The notes beneath the pieces are model-generated. The model was given only the letters and a program-made list of their open reading frames with translations. It did no database searches and had not been told where the DNA came from. A stretch of DNA of 64,000 nucleotides from Moringa oleifera (taxonomy: Eukaryota; Streptophyta; Magnoliopsida; Brassicales; Moringaceae): NCBI GenBank assembly GCA_021397835.1, contig JAJFZO010000094.1, positions 8,594,001 to 8,658,000 of the forward strand, written 5' to 3'. Positions within the stretch are counted from its first letter, which is position 1; each line of letters begins with the position of its first letter. Below are positions 39,552 through 51,172 of the stretch, piece after piece. Both the position numbers and the translations under genes were made by a program.

Positions 39552-41846
39552 TCTCCTGTCCGACGATCCCTGTCAAAGCATAACATCCTACAGCAACCAG
39601 CCATCAACCTCTTGATGTTTCAGCTTCATTGGAAGACAGTTTTTGGGTGGCTGACAGTTAAACACCATATGGGCTTCAATAATAAGAACATAATGAAGAA
39701 ACTGAACTGGACATGATTGAGTTGAATTGAAACAGTTGAAGTGGGTGACAATTAGATCATGTAGGATTTGAATTTACAGAGAAAATTTAAGTAATACCCA
39801 GTAACCAAAGTTGTTATTTCCTTACAAAAAACAAATAAAAATAAATGAAAACCCAAGAAAGCAGAGATCTTGAGATGGGCATGACTCACTGTGTACAAGG
39901 AAGAAAGAGAGAAAGACGTGAAGGTTAATGTGAAACTTCGAGGATTCCATTAGAAATAATGCGTACAGATGTTAAAGACAGAATCTGGGAATAGGAGCTG
40001 CAGCCACCGAGGCATCTTTCACATGGTGAAGTCTATAACTCTTTGCGTTGTTAAAGGAGATTCATCGTTGAAATTGAAGTTTTAACCATATATTTAATGC
40101 AACTAAGCAAAGCTGCCTTATCACAGCTTTAGTTAAAGTGATTTCAAGTCAAATGTAATGGTGAGCTTATCACTTGTTTAGTCCTTAACAGGGTTCCCAT
40201 TGCAAGGACAGAGCACATGGCTTGCAGATTAAGGTAAAGACCCTAATTTTTTTCTTTCTGAAAGGGAGGGGACCGAGTTCTGATGAACCCAAATGCCCGT
40301 CTCTATTGACAATTGGCCTTCAATTGTTGGTGACACTAATTGCGATATCTCCAATAAAACCCTAGCCCTTGATTTGCTAAAAGTACTCATCCTGATTTAA
40401 CTTGAATTAGACTACATGCAAAGTACGCTGAAAGATGGTATTGACTGGAAAATTATAATCGCCATGAAACCTTATGAAGTTTCTAATCCATTATCCCATC
40501 AGGTTCTTCCATGAAATTTTGTTTATATGCGTTTACTTCCTGAGTCGATAAAATATGATTTGATCCTGACAGAGCAGAAACAGAACGTCCAGTGTTTGTC
40601 TGTGGATCTGAAATCAACCCACCAGAGTTCATCATTTTCGGCCACCTCGCTAGATGCGAAGATGTTACCGAGAAAATGGGCTTAATTACGCCCATGGCAG
40701 TTCCCAGATACACCATGTTACCAATGGCAGGATACAGCCTGGTCATTGGATGACACCCAACTTGGCAAAACCAGCAATTGTACTGTTTTCCACTGACAAA
40801 ATCAGCAGCCATTTTTTTTTCTCATCTTTTCCTCTAAAAGTCAAACAGTAAATTTTCTGGGCATGACAGAACTTCGTTTGGGAGGGAGCTTTGGTCTCTG
40901 GATCAACTTATAATCAAAGTTCAGAAAAAACTGTAAGAAGGGTTCAGTTTAATGACCAATATGCGTCTTACACCACTTTCTCCAGTTTTGAGAACAGAAG
41001 CCTAAAGGATTCTAAGGATCGAAGGAGTAACATGTATAATCTGATTTGATTCCAGTTACTTGAGTATCTAGAAATCAAACAAAGTTTATGCCTTTATATC
41101 CTTCAAGATCTCTTTTAATACAGATAATCAGGCTCTCTAGAATATTATACCTGGCTGTCTCTTAGTGAGTGTATTTCAAGAGACCAGCATCACGTGTAAG
41201 TTCACAAGATCAGCAGCGCGTCTGCATCACATGAGATCTGGATTGGTTTATCTCTTACAGGTGATCTTGCCACCTTAAGCTGCCAGCATCTCCTTATCTG
41301 GGAAGATATCAATAGCACTCAACTTCCAGGTCAAGTTTTAAGCTAAGATGACTATATTTCTACTGGAAACGAATTGGAAGTCATTCTATTATTGGGTCTC
41401 AGAGGCAAGTCAGCAAACAATATCACAAGGAAACAATTCTTGGCTTTCCTGATTCAACTCTGTCAATTATGCTGAGAGGTAACCATTTAGGTCTGTAAAA
41501 GTTTTCAATAGTCATGACTAACTCTGTTCCAGCAACACTAAGTTCATGCTGGTTGCAGAATTCAGCCCAAGAAAGGCCCTCTTGAGATTGATTGCTCAAA
41601 AGGGAACCAATATACACTTCAGTGATCAATCCCTTCACTAACCTAATCCATCAATGTGACATATAAATGCATATAATAGCGTAAGACTTTTATCCAATAA
41701 ACAAAATCTATTGTGACAACAGAACGTCTTTTTTTCCTGGTCTTCTTTTTCTTATTCAGACAGCAAAAGCATGTTCTCCTTGACAAAATGTAAGGAAGAC
41801 ACATTTACAGAGTGTAGAAACATGTTACCAGAAACACTCAAAACTG
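39552..41846. other. Region between the BRO1-like 5' end and the COL 3' end; two unassigned minus-strand ORFs
   Basis: It contains the BRO1-like promoter and leader. Two minus-strand open stretches look more protein-like than their surroundings. At 41423-41638, a possible acceptor (ATTAG) precedes LLSNQSQEGLSWAEFCNQHE. At 40483-40812, an ATG follows a poly(A)-rich stretch and starts MAADFVSGKQYNCWFCQVGC. I do not recognise either and could not join them with confident splice sites. They may be exons of an unknown or decayed gene, or chance. Confidence 0.35.
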
Positions 41847-43867
41847 TTATATCTCAACGTCAGGGACTTCAGTTGCCTTAACAAACCTTCCTTTAACTCG
41901 TTTTCTAGTATCAGCCCTGGCCTTCCTTGACTCATAAATGATGCGCTTATCATATCTGTTCAAAGGATACCACACCACTCAGAATCTTACATTAAAGTAG
42001 TAAAGATTTTTGAAGTAACAAAAATTATGAAAAAGTAACAAAAGTTTCTATCCTTCCATATTTCTTCTTCTCCTTGTAGCGTAGCATGACATTGCCTCTC
42101 TTATCCAGTATGTCCATGTCACTCATGGTTCTTGCCTCTTTGGCAGTTTCAAGCCTAACCAGAACAGATTGCTCCATAAACTGGACATCCCTGCTGGAAC
42201 TCCCTGGTTCCGATTCAACCTGCATGGACTCCGACAATGGTGCCATTGTTGGTGTATTATTGCTTTCTTCTGTAGTTGGCGTGTTGCTCAACAATGCTTG
42301 ATTGCAGCAGTTCTGTGATTGGTAATATAGTTTATCAACAAACAAAGCTCAGACAAGAACTAAGAAGCCAAAGCATTTCATGTACTTGAGGGTACAGTGA
42401 ATCAAGCAACAAATTTCTTAACAAGTCTTTCATTGATTAATTAGATTAAAGTGATCTTCTAATCAAATAAAACTTTCTCATAGTAGACCTACTTGGTGTT
42501 TTGTTCTAATCATAAACTGAACTGTAGCATCAATAATATAATACAGCAGCAGATTCAACTATGAGAACATGAACTATGGACTTCAACAACTCAGAGAATG
42601 GCTTGCATTCCTTGTAAGTACCTTAGAACAGTTCATCTCATAAGTGCCTTGCACGAATTTTGTTGCTCTACAGAAAGACTCTTTAGTAAGCCCACTACAA
42701 TTCTCAACCAAGAAACCAGGGTCTCCTGTGTCATAAAGTGAACCACCATCTTCACAGTCATCTGATTTTCCTAACTGGGAATTCCATATCCCATATCTGA
42801 AACAGAAACACATTGGATTAATTCAGTTCATTTATATAGTCCAGAAACACGTTAATACTCTGTTTCTAACATTTGGGGCCGTTTCTTGAAGAATACAATA
42901 ATATTAATGGCCTGGAATCTTAGTACCATACTGGATCATATTATTCAACAGTGAAGATGCAAAAGAAGATGGTGATAATAAGCATGCATGCACGTTTTAT
43001 ATGCTTCAAGTTCTTAAACACAAGAGAAATGAAATGCATAACAGTATAACACAATAATCCATCACAAGAAAGGCCATAATCATTACAGCATTTGACAGAA
43101 ACCTTAGGAGACTGAAATGCAGAATCATAATCCCACATGAGACTTCCTTCATTCAGAAAATCATTTCCTCCTGAGTCCATATAACTGGGGAACGTTAGCA
43201 AAGAACTAAAAGGGGTTTGTTGATGAAGCAACTCGTCATCTTTATCTTCGTCTTCTTTGTTGTCCTCTTTAACATGCTGTAAGTTCTCCTGCTGAGCAGA
43301 CCTACATGCTGACATCACTTGCCCCATATCAGCTCCATATCCGTTCAATATCACCGTGTCCTTCTTCCCAATCTCTATCAATCGCTCGAACACCTCACGC
43401 GCATATCTCATTGAACTCGAGGAAACAGAAAAACTCTCACCTGGGACCCTAAAATCCTGCCAGTTCGTCACTTGTTGGTCGTGTAAGCAAGACCCAGAAT
43501 TCAACATGATCGAATAATGACTTTCGAAATAACCCAAATAGGGAAGCAAGTTCAATCACTGAAGGGCAACCAGAGAACCCTTGTACAGGATTGCACTCAT
43601 GCAGAGCAAATACTGTATTACAGTCTGGGCAGAGAGAACCTTTCTCGGTTGAGCATCGAACTGCAGCTGGTTGCGTGCAGCAATTGTCACAGACCCGTGA
43701 CCTGACGTGCTTGAGAGAAAGAGCATTTGCAGAATGGACTTGCTGGTCGCAGAGCAAACACAGCTTGGCAGAGTCAGCTCTACAGTATAAAGTGCTGGCT
43801 TTGAGTTACAAAATTGGCATGGTAACAAAAGAGAGCTTCTTTGTTTAGAATCGGACAGCTTCTCCAT
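41847..43867 (-). pseudogene. CONSTANS-like (COL13/14/15-type) B-box and CCT gene with frame and splice lesions
   Basis: Four exons can be traced: 43113-43867, 42622-42796, 42053-42312, 41847-41955 (1299 nt, ~432 codons overall). B-box 1 starts at [10 protein letters not shown] and continues as [20 protein letters not shown], but the halves are in different frames: one base is missing near 43785. B-box 2 (CDNC to CPDCN) and [17 protein letters not shown] share the second frame. A compensating +1 near 43535 then restores the first frame for the rest. The CCT domain (RYKEKKK, then [20 protein letters not shown]) is split by an intron whose 5' site reads GA at 42052-42051 instead of GT. The exon 1 donor is also weak. 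Without correction the start codon gives a 103-codon product ending at 43556. Known: intact COL proteins are nuclear regulators of light and flowering responses. These could instead be assembly errors. Confidence 0.75.
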
Positions 43868-45472
43868 TTTTGATGTAATGAAGAATTCATATCCATAACT
43901 CTCTTGTCATGAACGGTTCCAATACGGAAGAAATGAATCAAAGAAAGATTTCAAATCAGGGTGAAATAAGAAGAGACAGAGAGAGAGAGAGAGGACCTTG
44001 GGTGTACAGAGAATTTGTCTCAGTTTCAAACGTAAAGTCAGTAGGCTTCAAACATAAAGCATGTCTACTGTAATTTGGGAGAGAGAGAGAGAGAAGGAGA
44101 GAGAATGTATTGAGATTTGAGCACATGCTAGGCATAGAGGAGTTGCAGAATCAAAGTGATGAAAAAGGTCACAAGTGAGGCCGACTTAGGATAAATATCA
44201 TCTCCCTTTTGCCAAGCTGGCAAGTTTTGCACTACCCAACATTCGACTTGGGCTTTGAACTTAGTAGATACTAACCTCTGTTACAGAATGGGCTTATCAC
44301 CGCTGTTAATTCGACTCGTGGCCTTTCATGGCGTTCTCTCTTGTGTTTTAGGTTTTGGATCACCAACAATTGGGCTTCACCAGAACAAAAATGGGCTTCT
44401 GTGTTTAAAGCCTTAAAGAGATGAAAATTACAATTGAATTTCGCGAACCCATTTGTATATATTTTCTTTTCTTATATTTAGTGGCAAAGGCATTGACTTT
44501 TGAAAGGTGGGGAGCATCTCAACTGGGTTGATGTTGCCATTGGAATCCAGTGCTTATGAACTGAGGAATAGAAGAGATAGAGGCCTCTGACCCAGTCTTT
44601 TCTAGGGTTCTATCTGCCATGACCAAAGATTTTGTGCTTCTTTCCTGTCATGCAAGGTCAAAGCTCTGACACCCAATACTATTTCTTAAGACAGATCAGA
44701 GAATTCACTAGAAAGCAAAGAAAGTCAATGGAGGCCCATACTTGAGGATAACATAAACTGAAGAGCCAGATACCATACCATGAACTTATCAGAAAGAGTT
44801 ATGATCATGAACAGAGCTTGAACTTATCTCTATGTACATATCTCTCTGTCTGAAATTGAGATTTAGCTTGGTTTTATGTGTACTTTTAGTTGAACATGAA
44901 GAACTAAGCGACCCATTAATTCAGCTAACATTTGCTTAAGTCTTGAGACTATGCAGAACTTGAAAAAACGAAGACCGAGCCAACAGTTCATAAGATTTTG
45001 TATTCATGAAGTTACTGAGGCCAAATCTAGGCCCATAAAAGACTACATGGGAACATCAAAGATACAGATATATATGAACCTTTTTTGATACAAAATCAGA
45101 TATAAATCCCTTTGAGCAAGCTAAAAGTCAGATGCAAGTTGCCTGGCCAATGTGTCTGGTGACCAGTCACAGTGCCCTTCATTGCATGGGCTTTCCCTTA
45201 AGCAGGAAATTCTATCTCCACCCGTTTGGATCAGAAGAAAACCGAAATGGGTCCCTTCCTTTGTGGAGAAAGAATATGTTCTCTTTATGGGCAACTATTG
45301 AGTGAGTTGGGTGGAAATCTATTTAGCCTTTTAAGTTGGAAAAAGGCATTGTATGGATTGAAGAAATCAAATCCTTCGATGGGTTATAAATAGAGATTTG
45401 AAATGAGAAGTTGGCATTCAATAGAAGCTAGCAGCAAAGGCAATGGCTTTGAAAGGAAGTGAGGTCTAACAT
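43868..45472. other. Upstream region of the COL gene and of the MIR169 pair
   Basis: GA-rich runs at about 43976-43993 and 44081-44104 mark the likely COL leader (CT-rich in the sense strand). No protein gene is supported. The promoter of the miRNA transcript probably lies in the right part, but I cannot point to an initiation site. Confidence 0.45.
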
Positions 45473-45612
45473 GAAGATAAAGAGTCTTGTTTGGTAGCCA
45501 AGGATGACTTGCCTGATCTTTTCCGAGTTGGGTTTTTCGGGACTAAAATCTTGAACCCACTCGATGAGTTGCAGGCAGTCTCCTTGGCTAACCTCGCAGG
45601 CTCTTTTCTCTC
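45473..45612 (+). ncRNA. MIR169: MIR169 precursor hairpin 1
   Basis: The mature miR169 arm lies at 45495-45515: it begins TAGCCAAGGA and ends TTGCCTG, with the 21-nt length and sequence of the miR169h-n type. The star arm, CAGGCAGTCTCCTTGGCTA, is at 45572-45590. The arms pair over TAGCCAAGGA and TGCCTG with only a small central bulge, and lower-stem AAGAG/CTCTT pairing extends beyond the mature region. The loop is about 56 bases. Known: miR169 cleaves mRNAs of NF-YA (HAP2) transcription factors in drought, nutrient and flowering responses. A second copy lies 278 bases downstream on the same strand, so the pair probably shares one primary transcript. Confidence 0.93.
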
Positions 45613-45751
45613 ATGCCAGGCCTTCTCTTCTTTACCAAACAGATCAGTCACATCATCAACAGTACATGCATAAACATGGACGTATAGGTGCTGTTAAGCA
45701 TTAGAGGATCCAGTTGATGGGGCATGGATTTGAGGAAGGGAGGCCTTCCAT

Positions 45752-45893
45752 GAAGACAAGAGTCTTGTTTGTTAGCCAAGGATGACTTGCCTGCCTCTCA
45801 CAATGAGGTTTCAGAGACCCTTTGTGAAGCAGCCTCTTTGTTTGGTTCTCAGGCAGTCTCCTTGGCTAAGCTGACAGGCTCTTCTCTATCATG
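45752..45893 (+). ncRNA. MIR169: MIR169 precursor hairpin 2
   Basis: The same mature 21-mer is at 45773-45793 and the star arm, AGGCAGTCTCCTTGGCTAA, at 45851-45869. It has the same stem design and a similar lower stem (AAGAGTCTTG opposite GGCTCTT). The loop differs completely from hairpin 1, while both arms and about 35 bases 5' of them are conserved. This is the expected pattern for an old tandem MIRNA duplication under selection on the arms. Confidence 0.93.
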
Positions 45894-47176
45894 CCAGGCC
45901 TTCTCTTCTTCCCTGGCACAAGACCGTCTTGGCACATATATGATACTGCATAAACGTAGGACATTTCAGCCACAGATGCTCTGATGAAGAACACCATGAA
46001 CTCATTTTGACATATTTGTTCAAATCACTAAACTTCCATTTACTATGAGGATGACATATAGTCTTCATTTACTCATCTGGGTCTCATTTTCCGACTATGA
46101 AGTTACTCTTTTTCGTTAAATGCTGATGAAATCAAGAATCTGATTGATACAGGAGTGGAGCAGTCAAAGTCTGTTACCTGTACATGTAAATTGATAGGTA
46201 AAGCTCTCCTTGTTTTCCAGAATGATTAGGAAAAACATCTCTTTCCAAGATCAGAATATTTTATTAATCTGAACTGTGTTTATATTTCGAACAAACATAA
46301 ACAGGAGATAATTTAATAGATCAGTCCCTCTTATAAGCTACATTTTAGTGGGCATGCAATTCTCTGTCAAGTCAGGTTATCAGGGCCATCTTCAGGGAGA
46401 ATCCCCAACAGTTGCCTGTTGAATCAGCCTGTGATCATCCAGGAATAGGACACTTCCTCTGGTTGCCTGTTGAATCAACCTATGATCTTCCCAGAACAGG
46501 ACACTTCCCCTGGTTGCTTGCGCAGCCAGAGTTACTTGTCATGAAGAGGAGTGCTATGCATCTATTCTGTATGGTTCCCCATGCAATACTGATTTTTGAT
46601 CAGACAGCATATGGCTGTGAAAAAATAGGACGTGGATCTCTTATCTATCTGAATGATCTCTGAGTTTTTAAAAAAATTTTGGAAGCATGATAATTTAATT
46701 AAATTAATAGTTAATTTTTTATTTTATAATTTCAAAGTGAATGCAATAAGTTCTTTAATGCGTAATTAAAGAGTCGCGGTAATGCTATTGCATGGCATTG
46801 GAATCATGTTTTATTATGTTTGATAAGTGATGTAGCAATTATAATTCCTCGGCATGAACTACGATTTGAAGATTAGTATTAAGATGACTTTATTCAATTG
46901 ATATTTAATTATGTCAATTTCTCAACTAGTCCAAATTTGGAAATCTCAAAAGATAATATCAATTCAGAATAAAACGTCGCCGTGTAACGGCGGAGAGTTA
47001 TCTCCTGCCGAAGGCGATTAGCCTTCTAAAATAAAATAAACCAGATCTTTAGTCAAAGTTCAGAACTGAAGGCAAATTTCTTTTTCTCCAAACTCTGGGT
47101 TCCGGCAGATTAAAACCCCGACCTTCCTGAGCAGAGCCTCGAATCCACCAAACACAGAATTCCTCATCAGCCACCC
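45894..47176. other. Downstream of the MIR169 pair; TRAP-beta promoter
   Basis: No gene is supported. It includes a short 51-bp tandem repeat (separate entry), an AT-rich stretch at 46665-46950 and the TRAP-beta leader (about 47040-47176). Confidence 0.5.
46411..46530. repeat. 51-bp tandem repeat, two full copies plus part of a third
   Basis: GTTGCCTGTTGAATCA begins at 46411 and again at 46462; GTTGCTTG begins at 46513. The units share GGACACTTCC(C/T)CTGG at their ends. The period of 51 is a multiple of three and one frame stays open across it (46412-46663), but no start context or domain suggests a protein. Confidence 0.85.
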
Positions 47177-49519
47177 ATGGAGATCCCAATCGCAAAGCCT
47201 TTGTTCGCTGCGTTGATATCTTTGATATTGATTTCAGTGTCGCTTGCGAGCACAGATGTTCCCTTCATAGTGGCCCACAAGAAGGCTGCTCTCAACAGGC
47301 TTAAATCCGGTGCCGAACGCGTCTCTGTATCCATCGACATCTATAACCAAGGATCCTCGTCAGTTTCCTATTTTCTCCTTGTTATTTTCACGATTTTGTC
47401 TCAATTTCGATCTCTGTCATTCAGATCTAGCCTCAATTGTTTGTAAATTGTCAACTCCAATTAATCTCTCTGCTTCCCTGCGCTCACTTATTGAACTTAT
47501 CTTGGTTCGTTCTTTGGAAAAAAACTAAGCTTTACATCGCGATTGTAATCACTAGCTAATCCTTAGTATCTTTAAAAAAAAAAAATGTAAGCTATGACAG
47601 AAAAGTTTCAAAATGTTAGCTCTTTTCCTGATACCTTTTAAAAAATTTTTATTTTTAGTTGTTTTAGTAAGAAAGGAGATGGTGGGTTTAATATTGGTTA
47701 TGCATTATAAAATATTTATGGAACCATTAAATATCAAGTTTCGAATTTGTTAGTTGAGGTTACTTTGGATTATTGAGGGATTGATTTGCATCAAGATCCT
47801 GGCTGTCGAATTAATTGGTAAGGGCAGTATATTTTGAGTGGAATAGAACAGTAACCCCTATACCCTTGTTTGTGCTGGAAAATGCTTTGGGCTGGTGGGT
47901 AGTTTGAACAGTAAAGTCACTGGCAGTTTTGGGAGATTAGCTAATGGGTGTGGATGGAGGGTAATTGAGAAAGTTCATTGCCCTTGTAGACCTCGATGAG
48001 ATTTGGTTATAAGAGGATTGCTTGTTGAATGTCCCTATTTGTGTAGGCACGAACTGATGGCAGATTGCTCATTTCTCCTATTCTTTGAGTGGATTCATAT
48101 TATTTGATATCTCCTTGTCCTGGTTGAATGTTAACAACTTAAATGTGTGATTTCCTTATTATCTGCTCAAGTGGTTTTAGGATGTGCTCATGACATGTAC
48201 TGTGTATATATCATGTCATTTCAGCTATAAACTGTTGTGTTATGTTTTGTGAATTTTTCAGGACAGTGTATGATGTAAGTCTTGTTGATGATAGTTGGCC
48301 TCAAGATATATTTGCTGTTGTCAGTGGTAATACTTCGCAGTCATGGGAGAGGCTAGATGCGTAAGTTCTTCCTTTCATTGTTTGTTTTTATTTATTTACA
48401 GCCTCCTCGTTTTCTCCCTTTATTTTTTCCTTCTTGTATAATAATCAAAAAGAAAAAATGAAAATTCTTTTGTCTGCAGAGGTGGTCTTGTATCTCACTC
48501 TTTTGAGTTGGAGTCCAAAGTAGGTGGAATGTTCTATGGTGCACCAGCAGTAATTACTTTCCGCGTTCCTACAAAGGCTGCTCTACAGGTTTGGCACCAT
48601 GCCCTGTGTTCTTTGAAGGGGAAGAAAATTGTAAATATGTTTGATTGTCTGATTGTTTAATGTTCTAGGAGGCATATTCAACTCCAATTCTGCCTTTAGA
48701 TGTCCTTGCAGATAGACCTCCTGAGAAGAAGTTTGACTGGGTAAGCTTCTCCTGGGATTTGATACATTGAGCAACCTGTCTTTCAAACTCTTTTTTCTTT
48801 TTGGTGCTAACTGGAGCATTATTTTGTTGTTTCATGGAATTTTCCTTGGGTATGGCCAAATATTTACAGGCTAAGGTATGAATCTTTCCCCTGACCCCTA
48901 AATGTGTATGCTGTATAAGTTAAAAGCATGCATTTAGAAAAATTGGGTGGTTTGGAATGACAAGGATACGGACAATACTTACTTAGGTCTGCATGCATGT
49001 AAATAGTAGAATACAAAGGCCCGACAAATGTCCTTAAGCCATATTTTTGGCCATATTGACTCCTGCTGACATGTGGGAAAGCAGTGGAGCATTTAATTCT
49101 CTAAAGTGTATCTGAAATAAAGGGATAAGTCCTGTTTAGGGGTTAGTTATAGAGCCATCTATGTAACTGGAGTGTGAGGTAAACTTTCTTCTACCTTGAA
49201 GTTATATATGTGCATCTGTACTGTTTAGAAAATTGTCGTTGAATTAATCATGAGAACTAGCATAGTGATTGATGCTAATATAGTTATTCTAGCAAGTTAT
49301 GAATTTGTAGAATAAAGAATATGTTTGTCTTGTTATTATGTAAGTCTTGCAATATAAAGGTATCATTTTAAACTTTATTCTGCATTCTTTTATTTGCAGA
49401 GGTTGCTTGCTAAATATGGATCTCTCATGGCTGTGATCTCCATAGTGGTTCTGTTTGTGTACTTGGTTGCTACACCATCAAAATCCGGTGCTGCAAAAGC
49501 AAGCAAGAAAAAGCGCTAA
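47177..49519 (+). CDS. Translocon-associated protein subunit beta (TRAP-beta / SSR2)
   Basis: Six exons: 47177-47358, 48262-48360, 48480-48588, 48669-48740, 48870-48875, 49400-49519. They sum to 588 nt (195 aa), the usual length. A hydrophobic signal peptide (residues ~8-25, LFAALISLILISVSLAS) leads into a lumenal domain with VSVSIDIYNQGSS and TVYDVSLVDDSWP. A single membrane helix (LMAVISIVVLFVYLVAT) precedes the lysine-rich tail KASKKKR, a cytosolic ER-retention-type end. Known: TRAP-beta is part of the four-subunit TRAP complex beside the Sec61 translocon in the ER membrane. Exon 5 is only 6 nt (GCTAAG, Ala155-Lys156). It is required to keep the conserved FDWAKRLLAKYGS junction. Confidence 0.95.
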
Positions 49520-50150
49520 ACATTAGAGCTATAAGGCAATCCAACAGCCTCTACTCTTTCGATGTCACTTGCTCACGAACATTTCTTTCTGTTGGCAGTT
49601 AATTTGTTTTGCCCCAAATTTAGAGCGATTTTTGTTGTGAAACGTCTAGTTAGATGACTTTCCATGAGTTAGGGCAAGAAGAACCAGGAGATTCCTACGT
49701 TATCTAAGTATTCAATCTTAAGTTATGTCCTTATTTGTACATTACCTTCCGTGCCTTTGATTTTGATGCTTCATCTTCCCATCCGATGCATTTTTGCCTA
49801 GATATTAAATGGTTCTTTACTATCAAGGAATTAAATAATATATCAAAACATACAGGTGATATTCTCCCCTGTTAATTGCACTTGACAGCAGGATTTACTG
49901 ACCCAGGAATGTTATTTATATGCTTTCATGTTATTTCTTTCCTTTTTCTGTTGTAAATTTAAGAAAGTATTGCTTTTTATCTGGTAAAAATGGAAAGGAT
50001 ACCGTATCATGGCGAGATTGAGGGCATCTGGGTACAGCAAGATTTCTTTATGTTTTATACAAAAAGATTAAGGACAATGGGTGAAACTGATAACAATAAA
50101 AATAAGAACAGCTCATAAAATGAAGAGTCCTGTCTCCTCCTGTGCCATGC
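49520..50150. other. Convergent 3' region of TRAP-beta and the GEM-like gene
   Basis: Probable 3' UTRs of two convergent genes. AT-rich, with no further signal. Confidence 0.5.
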
Positions 50151-51172
50151 CTAGATGACACCGGGTGGTGGTACTGCTGCTCCAGGTGCTACAAAACTGG
50201 AGAGACTTTCTGTGAGATGCTTAGATGCTTTCTCATAATTGACAAATCCCATGAACCAGAAATCATGGCCGTCAATCGTGACAATCTGGATGTATTTCTC
50301 TGATTGGTTGTCCCTCATGATCACAGGGTTGACAGCCACGATCTTCCCCAAAGGAACCATGACCTGCGCCAAGCATTAGCCATTGATTAGCACAAGTGGG
50401 TATAAATCTTTAACACTTCTGATTTTATTACACAGTTTATATATAGCAAAGCTGATTTACCTTGTAGTAGCTCCAAGTCTGCTGACCAGAAGGTGCAGTG
50501 AACGATAATGGCCGATCGCTGCAGAAGGCTACATGGATATTGGACAGGTAGAGAGTTCCCGCAACTGGTCCTGTTGATGTCGAGAGATAACAGGCAAAAG
50601 TCTTCTTCAGCTTCTCGTTTGAGTACGTCGCGAAAGTCTGCTTGTACAGAGATTCAAATCCACCTTCTGTTATTGCCTTGGCTGTCAAGTTCATCTTCCC
50701 CCAAGCAGCTCCAGACACTGAGGAACCTGTCTTAACTGATAAAAGCAACAAAGATTTCATTAAAAAACATATGTTTATGCAAAACCAGGCATGTTTACTG
50801 GATCTGAAGAGATGAAAACGTACGGTTATGCCAGATGTTGTTGGCCATAGACTCGGCCTTGTGACTCCATGAGTTGAAGGTACTGAGAATGGATTCCATG
50901 GGACTGTTGCTGGGCTTCTCCACAGGAGAGTACTGGAGGTAGGGATGATGGTAGTACTGAGCTTGATCACCAGCTCCCCACAGCGCCGCCTTCTTGTTAT
51001 CTGGGTGGCATGTCGGCACGGCAGGTGTCCCCATAACATGAGTTCCCCATTTTTCTGCCTCACCATGGCATGACGCCGGAGACGGCATCGACGGCGGACA
51101 CGACGAAGATTGAAAAGCTGTTTGGTCTGATGGGTACTGATGAGTTTGCGATCCTTGGGTGTTTCCGTTCAT
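50151..51172 (-). CDS. GEM-like GRAM-domain protein (ABA-responsive/FIP1 type)
   Basis: Three exons (50824-51172, 50461-50735, 50151-50363) give 837 nt (278 aa). The N-terminal ~85 residues are Pro/Ser/His-rich and low complexity. The conserved family block then begins: SILSTFNSWSHKAESMANNI and AWGKMNLTAKAITEGG. A GRAM domain follows (about 135-220: YLSNIHVAFCSDRPLSF, YYKVMVPLGKIVAVNP, IQIVTIDGHDFWFMGFVNYE). Known: GRAM domains bind lipid or protein partners at membranes. GEM itself modulates GLABRA2 expression, and several GEM-like genes are ABA-induced. The start at 51172 is the Met of MNGNTQGS; in-frame sequence upstream is hydrophobic and not family-like. It is divergent from the CYSTM gene across a 682-bp shared promoter. 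Confidence 0.88.

Noticed and set aside
42053..42312. Using the downstream GT (CTTTT/GTTACT) as donor for COL exon 3
   Set aside because: It inserts residues into the CCT domain and brings the next exon into a frame with an immediate stop, so the GA site remains the family-conserved boundary.
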